A stretch of 64,000 nt of DNA from NCBI GenBank assembly GCA_003996215.1, contig QJPP01001786.1, forward strand, positions 62,001 through 126,000. Direction: 5' to 3'. Shown here piece after piece: positions 58,707 through 64,000 of this stretch. Origin of the DNA: Jaltomata sinuosa (lineage: Eukaryota; Streptophyta; Magnoliopsida; Solanales; Solanaceae). A program made the translations under genes and the position numbers. Numbering within the stretch: position 1 is the stretch's first letter; every line of letters starts with the position of its first letter. The notes under the pieces were generated by a model, which searched no databases, was not told where the DNA came from, and worked only from the letters and a program-made list of their open reading frames with translations.

Positions 58707-60906
58707 TGTCATGACCCAGACCACCGTGAGTGGTACCCACCCAACCACTCCTAGGTAAGCGAACCATCAACGACCCCAAACTTAACCATTCTAACAGCTC
58801 AAAACTAGAATGCAAGAAATAAACTAGCAATTCAAAATAGTCTAAATCTTTTACAAATAACCTGTGGAAAATCCCTCCCTAGAATATAAAAGTCATCGTA
58901 CCAAAATGCTACCAAAATCTAGATTACGGGGATGCAACCCCAAAATAAGCAATAGTCTAAGCCCGAAACAAGTGAGCTACAACCAATAAGAAAGTAACCA
59001 AGGCAGCTCAATCGAATAACTCACCCTTGATATCTTGAAGTGTTAAGCCTACAGGTGAGGTCGTGCATCAACCGCTGGAAGATTTCCTATACTCACAAAA
59101 GAAACGCAAGTGCAGTATTAGTACACAATCACTGTGTACTGGTAGGATCATCAGCCAGTTCCAAATAAATAGTATATGAACAGTAGAAAAGTCAAGTAAT
59201 AGTACAGGAAACATGTAAACAAGCCAACATGTACTTCTAGACTACAAGTATCTCCCTAGCTTGTCCCCACATGTAATCCACTTTCACAACTATGATCAAT
59301 AATCCACAATAAACAATAATTATACCGTATTACATATCCCAGACCCACCCTATATCCCCTCTAGACAACACCTAAGTGTCAAACATACAACCTAGTATAC
59401 ACCAAGAGCAAACTCATAGATCAACATAACAACCCGGCCTCTCAAGGACCAACATACAATATCACAATTTATAAACACAGCCCGGTCCACTAATGGAACC
59501 AAATAAAATGCACAATGCTATAAGTAAACCTGTACCAGGCATGGTACCCGAGCCAACCAGTCAGTATTTCCCATTCTGGGCGTGGTACCCAATCCAACCG
59601 TTAGTATATCCCATACCAGGCATGGTACCCGAGCAAACCGTTAGTATACTCGTACCAGGCATGGTACTCGAGCCAACCGAATGTCAAATAAATCCACAGT
59701 CACAAACAATGAACAATCAACATTTGTAAACCAATAAGCAATAACACCTAGTTCATTTCACAAGACTGAGAACAGGACTCTTAAACATTCCTAATCATCC
59801 CCTAAACATGAACCATATACCATACTTAGACCAAAGTACACAAACATACAATGCATACAAAAATCAATAACCATCACCTACCTTGAATAATCAAGCTCTA
59901 CAGTGCCGGAGCTTTCCTTTTTTCAGGATCCCTTGCTTGTTCTTGGTCTAGAAATAAATACATAAACACTATAGTTAATTAACTGGCCTAAATTACCCAG
60001 ATTATACAAAATCCTAATCCCCAAGCCAAACCATGATCATCCCAACCCTTTCCAGACTTTTCCGCCATTAATTAACCAAATATTATCATTTATACCAATA
60101 CATTTAGAGAATTTAAGCTTGGTGGTCATTACCTATTAACTATAAACAATACCCAAGAACTCTAGCACCCTAGAATTCCCCTTTTTCCCCGAATTCTGCA
60201 ATCCTAGGTTATCCCAAACCTTTCCCAAGTGAACCCATAGCGATTCTATAGCATAGGAAAGATATTACGGAGTTTGTGGAGTAGAATTCTTACCTTTAGG
60301 ACGAAAAATGGTGAAAAATGGATGGAAATCACCCAAAATTTCCCGCTTCTTCTCCGAAAATGTCTTGAAGAAAAACAGAACTATTTTGGGGAAGTTTTTG
60401 CATTAAATTCCATTGCGCTCCACTATAGCAGTCCTCTCTGCTATAGTGGTACCGCCGTAGCAGAGTCGTCCGCTATGGCGGAGGCTGACTGACCTTGACT
60501 TTCGCTGTAGTGGTATTTTCTCTGCTACGGCGGAGTTTGCTATGGAGGAGTGTCAATTGCTATGGCAGTTGAAATGACACAAAAAGTCATAAAGTCCCCA
60601 AAATTGGTCCATTTTATAACACACTTGTTTTCCTGTCATGACATCAACCTCGATTCTGGGAATTCTACTTACCCGAATTCGATTCTGAAAAGTCCTCCGG
60701 ACTCCTTTATGTCTTAGCTGAATGGAAAACTAGCTCAAATCAATACATTTAACCCAATACTTACCTAGATTTCCCTAGACCATACCTCACTCTAAAATTG
60801 GTCGAGACTAGCCTAACCCAAAATTTTAAACTCCCAAATTCGGAGTTTTCTAACTCTAAGAATTGGAATAAATGGTTCTCCCATAGCGACAGACCCGATC
60901 ATTACA
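58707..60906 (-). repeat. Element D right LTR (5' LTR in element orientation)
   Basis: 2200 bp, parallel to 51329-53523, with the motif cluster at 60418-60552. Substitutions between the two LTRs are visible throughout, including a few short indels. Confidence 0.92.
60418..60552. repeat. CCGCTATAGCGG motif cluster in D right LTR
   Basis: Counterpart of 53030-53170: 'ctctgctatagtggtaccgc', 'cgtccgctatggcggagg', 'tttcgctgtagtggtatt' and 'ctctgctacggcggag'. Individual units differ from the left copy mainly at CG positions. Confidence 0.82.
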
Positions 60907-60911
60907 AGAAC

Positions 60912-61127
60912 TCAGGTGGGTTCATATGATGAAGTCTCTAACTCGAGCCGCGATCGCTCTACCTTGGGGGTAGACGGGGATAGGAGCCTGCTGATTGGCC
61001 TGAGCGGCCATAATCTGAGCTAGCATATGAATAGCATTCTGGAACTCTGCATTTGTGACCTCAGGGTTGGGAATCAGAGGGTCAATATTTCGGGTGGCTC
61101 TTCAAAAATGGCACGACAAGGAGGCAT
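60912..61127 (-). pseudogene. Element C gag, 5' portion
   Basis: ATG at 61125-61127 begins MPPCRAIFEEPPEI, followed by a stop/frameshift and text matching the N-terminal gag of Tekay-like elements. It ends at the AGAAC target sequence of D. The remainder of gag continues at 51323 on the far side of D. Confidence 0.7.
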
Positions 61128-61316
61128 AATCTGAAAAGCATAAAGATTGGATTAGAGGACTAATAGATTTAAACTCTATCGCACGATAATGATCATGAAA
61201 GAAGTGAAGTTTTTCCTAAGACACCTCATAGCTTCCCTCTCATAAGTGTGGCACACTTCACACACATAAAAGAAACTCTACTTGATACGGCTTTTAGACA
61301 CCCTAGGACTCTTGAA

Positions 61317-61333
61317 CCTGATGCTCTGATACT
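61317..61333 (-). other. Element C primer-binding site (tRNA-iMet type)
   Basis: Minus strand 'agtatcagagcatcagg' lies a few bases inside the right LTR. 'GTATCAGAGC' is the diagnostic core of the initiator-Met PBS. Confidence 0.8.
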
Positions 61334-61339
61334 AAGTTT

Positions 61340-63248
61340 TGTCACACCCCGTGACTACCCCTTAGGCATAACACGAGACCCAAGACCACAAGTGCCCTAA
61401 GTAAGCCATTGGTCATAGCATACTCAGATAAATACAAGAAAACATAGTGGAAGGATACTTAATGATGATAGGCAACTATAACTAAATAGGAATAAGGTCT
61501 AAGAAATACCAAATCCAAAATACAGAATACAAGTCTAGCTATGTCTGAAGCCTCTAAACTATCATAAGAGTTGATGGGACAAGACCCCAACTAACTCAGA
61601 AATCCAAAGAAAGTAACATAAAAGTAACTAGCATAACTATGGTCCTCGAATGATGAGGACTCACCAATAGAATCTGTATGACTGGCGATGAGCCACGAGC
61701 CTAAAAAATAGATCCTGAATCTGCATCATCAAGAGGATGCATCGCAAAGTATGTGTCAGTACTATAGGATGTACTGAATATGTGAGATATGCATGAATAT
61801 GGTAAAACGTACTTAAAACTGGTTTCATGTATCATAAGAGAAATCATAAGTAAACATCATAGTTTGAACATAAAATGAGAAATAGAAGAGCATAAAACTT
61901 AAAGCATTCATATGGGAGTTTCTCTTAACCGACATAAACCATGATGAGCTACATAAATTCTAGTTTCATACACCCACACCAAAAAAGTTTGTCCTAACCG
62001 GCCAAGGTTAGAACTATATCTATCAGGATGCTGTCATAAGCTACAGAGGGCAACCTATGATGGCAACATAGTTTTGGACTTGGGCTATCTAGAACCCACG
62101 TTGCTCGGTTCTGAATACTACTACCAAAACATACATATAGCTCATAATATACTTGTGACATATCTAATGCCAAATCTATTTGAAAAGCATAAAGACATGT
62201 CTAATGTCATGCAATTCTCATATCATAAGTTCTTAAAGCTTTGCATAACCATAATTCAAAACATATTTCTCTTTCTAAAATCATGACTTGAAGAATTAGG
62301 CATGTAAATTCTTAATACATAAGGTCATGTTATCTAAACATGCCAATTTTCACTTGAAAATATGCAAATCAATGGAATCATGCTAGAAATCACCTTTCAT
62401 ACATGGGTTTTTGAAATCAATTAAGGAACCTCAAATAAATCATAGATAAGTAATGAAAAACCATGAATTTATGCTTTAAAACTGAACTCATAAGTTTTCC
62501 CCAAATTAGGTAAGAATCCTAATTTCACAAATTCATAAATCAAAGTAAAATCATGGGTTTTAGGCATAAGGGTGAAAGGAATCCCTTATTTAATACCCAC
62601 ATACCTTATTGAAGCTTGCTTGATCTAAGATGAAAAGAAATGGAGGCTTTAACTTGGAGCTTGAAGGAGTTCTTTTCCTCTTTTGGTGGATGAATGAGGA
62701 GTAGTGAAAGACTTAGGCTAATTGGGGTAGAAACCCTACTAAAAGTGTCCAAAATGACCTCACATAAGAGTGAAAAGTGTGGGTAGTTACAGAGGTACCC
62801 CTGGGATTTTATTAGAAAGAAGTTGTTAAAAACCTCTCCTTCTAGTTCCACGGGTCCTTTCCATGAGCCGTAGAAGTAACCACAGTTCGTTGATTCGAGT
62901 CGTGGTTTCTGAGCCAAAATATAGGTTGCGGATGACATTCCACGAGATAACAGTATAACTCGTGGAAACTTTCAAGGGTCATAGAAACCTCTCGTGGTTT
63001 CTGGGTGATATGACTACCTTCAGTCTGAGTTCCACGAGTTGGTTCCACGACTTGTGGAACTATCCACGGGCCGTGAACCTGACTCGTGGTCTTCAGACCT
63101 GAGGTTGATCTGTAGGACTAGATTCATGAGTCACTTCCATGACTCGTGGTTCTAACCATGGCTCTTGAACTTGACTCGTGATTCACGGAAGTCCTAAATT
63201 TGCAGTGTTTCTAAGTTTAAAAGCTAAATCAAATTCTGAGGTGTTACA
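61340..63248 (-). repeat. Element C right LTR (5' LTR in element orientation)
   Basis: 1909 bp, TGTCACACCCCGTG..GTGTTACA, parallel to 44887-46793. Its motif cluster is at 62840-63190. Confidence 0.9.
62840..63190. repeat. CCACGAGT/ACTCGTGG motif cluster in C right LTR
   Basis: Counterpart of 46390-46735, somewhat better preserved: 'gagtcgtggtttctgag', 'ccacgagataacagta', 'aactcgtggaaac', 'tccacgagttggttccacga', 'cctgactcgtggtc' and 'catgactcgtggttc'. Confidence 0.8.
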
Positions 63249-63325
63249 CTTTATCTTTCAGAGTACTTTGGAATGCTTCCATGCTATCATAAATATAATT
63301 TACACTTCAAGATAAGACCAACAAC
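63249..63325 (-). repeat. Element B right LTR, continuation after C
   Basis: 'agagtactttggaatgcttc' and 'cataaatataatttacactt' then 'caagataagacca' parallel B's left LTR near 35915-35980 ('agagtatctcggacactgcc', 'ataaatataatatatgcgtc', 'aagacgagacca'). This proves that C inserted in B's LTR. Confidence 0.85.
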
Positions 63326-63577
63326 TGATCTTGGGCATATTTATACGTCCGCTTGCCTTATTTACCCATGTTTTGAGGGAAAAAGTGATGTATATCCTTA
63401 TGATTATTTGCATTTTCATGATTCTGAGCTAATATATGTGATTAGATGCTTTGCAAGGAAAAATGTGGAGAAAAACAACCCATGAGAGCTAAAATGAAAG
63501 CATAAAAGCATTGGAAAGGAGTTAGCAAAGTTTCGGGAGAAAAAGAGAGCAAAAGAAGAAAATCTAGGCTGTGGCAT

Positions 63578-63655
63578 ACTGCTGGCGCGCAATCCCAGCC
63601 CCAAATCCAGAAATTTCTGCTGGGGCATTGCCCCAGGACCCAACCCGGAAATTTT
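63578..63655. repeat. Palindromic motif cluster in LTR E
   Basis: 'actgctggcgcgcaatccca', then 'gcccc', 'ctgctggggcattgccccag' and 'gacccaacccgg' include a near-perfect CTGGGGCATTGCCCCAG palindrome. It is located just upstream of the TATA box. Confidence 0.65.
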
Positions 63656-63710
63656 TCAGCTTTTGTCTACTTAAAATCAAAGTAGGAAAAGGAGTTATTT
63701 TTCTCATACT

Positions 63711-63720
63711 CTATAAATAT
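63711..63720 (+). promoter_or_regulatory. TATA box of LTR E
   Basis: 'ctataaatat' lies about 55 bases after the palindromic cluster. Confidence 0.5.
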
Positions 63721-64000
63721 ATCTCAAATCACAATTCTTAAATAAAACTTTTGACCTACGAAGAGCTAGGAGACGCCGTGGAGGCCAGAGAATATTGGTT
63801 TCATCTTTTCTTCTCCTTTATTATTTATTTTACGTTTTTCTTTGGATGATTTGTTGTAATTTCTCCATGTCTATGTGGAGTTAAACTTCTCGTTCTAGGA
63901 TTATGATAGCTAACTACATGATTGTTGAAGTAGACGATTAATTTGATTATTTATTTATCACATGAGTTGTTATTATATTCTTGTGCTTACTATTTTAATG

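Larger units (their letters stand above)
51329..60906 (-). mobile_element. LTR retrotransposon D: chromovirus inserted in gag of C
   Basis: A 9578 bp element with LTRs 51329-53523 (2195 bp) and 58707-60906 (2200 bp), ends TGTCATGACCC..CATTACA, flanked by a perfect AGAAC duplication (51324-51328 and 60907-60911). Orientation is minus. It encodes gag, protease, RT, RNase H, integrase and chromodomain remnants. It is the innermost and therefore youngest insertion of the B-C-D nest, yet it already carries several stops. Confidence 0.93.
44887..63248 (-). mobile_element. LTR retrotransposon C: Tekay/Del-like chromovirus, split by D
   Basis: Left LTR 44887-46793 and right LTR 61340-63248 are about 1.9 kb each (TGTCATGCCCCGAG..GTGTTACA) and very similar. 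It is inserted in B's right LTR; the flanks CTTTC (44882-44886) and CTTTA (63249-63253) are the duplication with one change. Orientation is minus. Net of D the element is about 8.8 kb. Gag, protease, RT, RNase H, integrase and chromodomain are all present in the standard Ty3 chromovirus order, with several stops and damaged catalytic sites. Confidence 0.88.
34285..63325 (-). mobile_element. LTR retrotransposon B: decayed Ty3 chromovirus, hosting F, C (with D) and E
   Basis: The left LTR (34285-38103, containing insertion F) starts TGTCATGACCC and ends GGTCATTACA. The right LTR starts at 43309 (TATCATGACCC) and is split by C at 44886, continuing at 63249-63325 before another LTR (E) begins. 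Internal minus-strand text shows gag, protease, RT, integrase and chromodomain remnants with many stops. The PPT side next to the left LTR has 'gactttcgtcctcgaaag', typical of Tekay/Del elements. Left target sequence is GTCAA; the right one is not in view. It is the most decayed of the chromoviruses here. Confidence 0.8.
63326..64000 (+). mobile_element. Start of another LTR (E), truncated by window end
   Basis: Similarity to B's LTR stops after 'agaccaacaac', where a TG dinucleotide begins 'tgatcttgggcatatttata', a typical LTR opening. About 390 bases on is a TATA box ('ctataaatatatctc', 63711-63725), preceded by a palindromic cluster (63578-63655). No coding sequence is seen before the window ends, so family and strand are inferred from the promoter layout. 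Confidence 0.5.

Overview
This is a window of a plant nuclear chromosome, most likely from the nightshade family (Solanaceae). The reasons are the plant-type intron and exon structure of one conserved gene, AT-rich intergenic DNA with Stowaway and Tourist MITEs, a plastid rDNA insertion, and Tekay/Del-like chromoviral and Athila-like LTR retrotransposons of the kind common in Solanum and Capsicum. The family assignment is inference from general sequence character. There are no prokaryotic genes, operons or CRISPR arrays. The only intact-looking host gene is a mitochondrial pyruvate dehydrogenase kinase (PDK) on the minus strand at 7865-11848, in six exons. Almost everything else is transposon-derived or tandem repeat. 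Layout, left part: 1-1258 is a degenerate minisatellite. 2373-5395 is a patchwork of MITEs and small tandem duplications. 5437-5964 is a nuclear copy of plastid 4.5S-5S-trnR DNA. 7865-12110 is the PDK gene and its promoter side, with a Mutator-type MITE in intron 4 and a second inverted-repeat element in intron 5. 12984-15720 is a decayed LINE (DUF4283-type ORF1, then endonuclease). 16077-19550 holds unrecognised broken ORFs followed by what looks like the 3' end and LTR of an old retroelement. Layout, right part: a satellite with a period of about 155 bp starts near 19558 and is the landing pad for a deep nest of LTR elements, nearly all on the minus strand. Element A (24569-33976, TSD GTTCA) splits the satellite. 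It has Athila-like ends, a gag and an accessory ORF but no reverse transcriptase or integrase, so it is non-autonomous. The satellite resumes at 33977-34284 and is then interrupted by element B (34285 onward), a badly decayed chromovirus. B's left LTR carries a probable solo LTR, F (36543-37553). B's right LTR is split by chromovirus C (44887-63248), and C's gag is split by chromovirus D (51329-60906, TSD AGAAC). The last 675 bases look like the start of another LTR (E). The insertion order read from this is satellite, then A and B independently, then C into B, then D into C. The observation most worth following is that the LTRs of A, B, C, D and E, and an older LTR-like segment near 19.3 kb, each contain a CpG-rich cluster of short degenerate palindromes (for example CCGCTATAGCGG, CCACGAGTCGTGG, TTCGCGAAGG). 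Each cluster lies toward the LTR 5' end, where the U3 promoter is expected. The motif is family-specific, and the decayed copies differ mainly by CG to TG/CA changes. All retroelement genes seen here carry stops or frameshifts.
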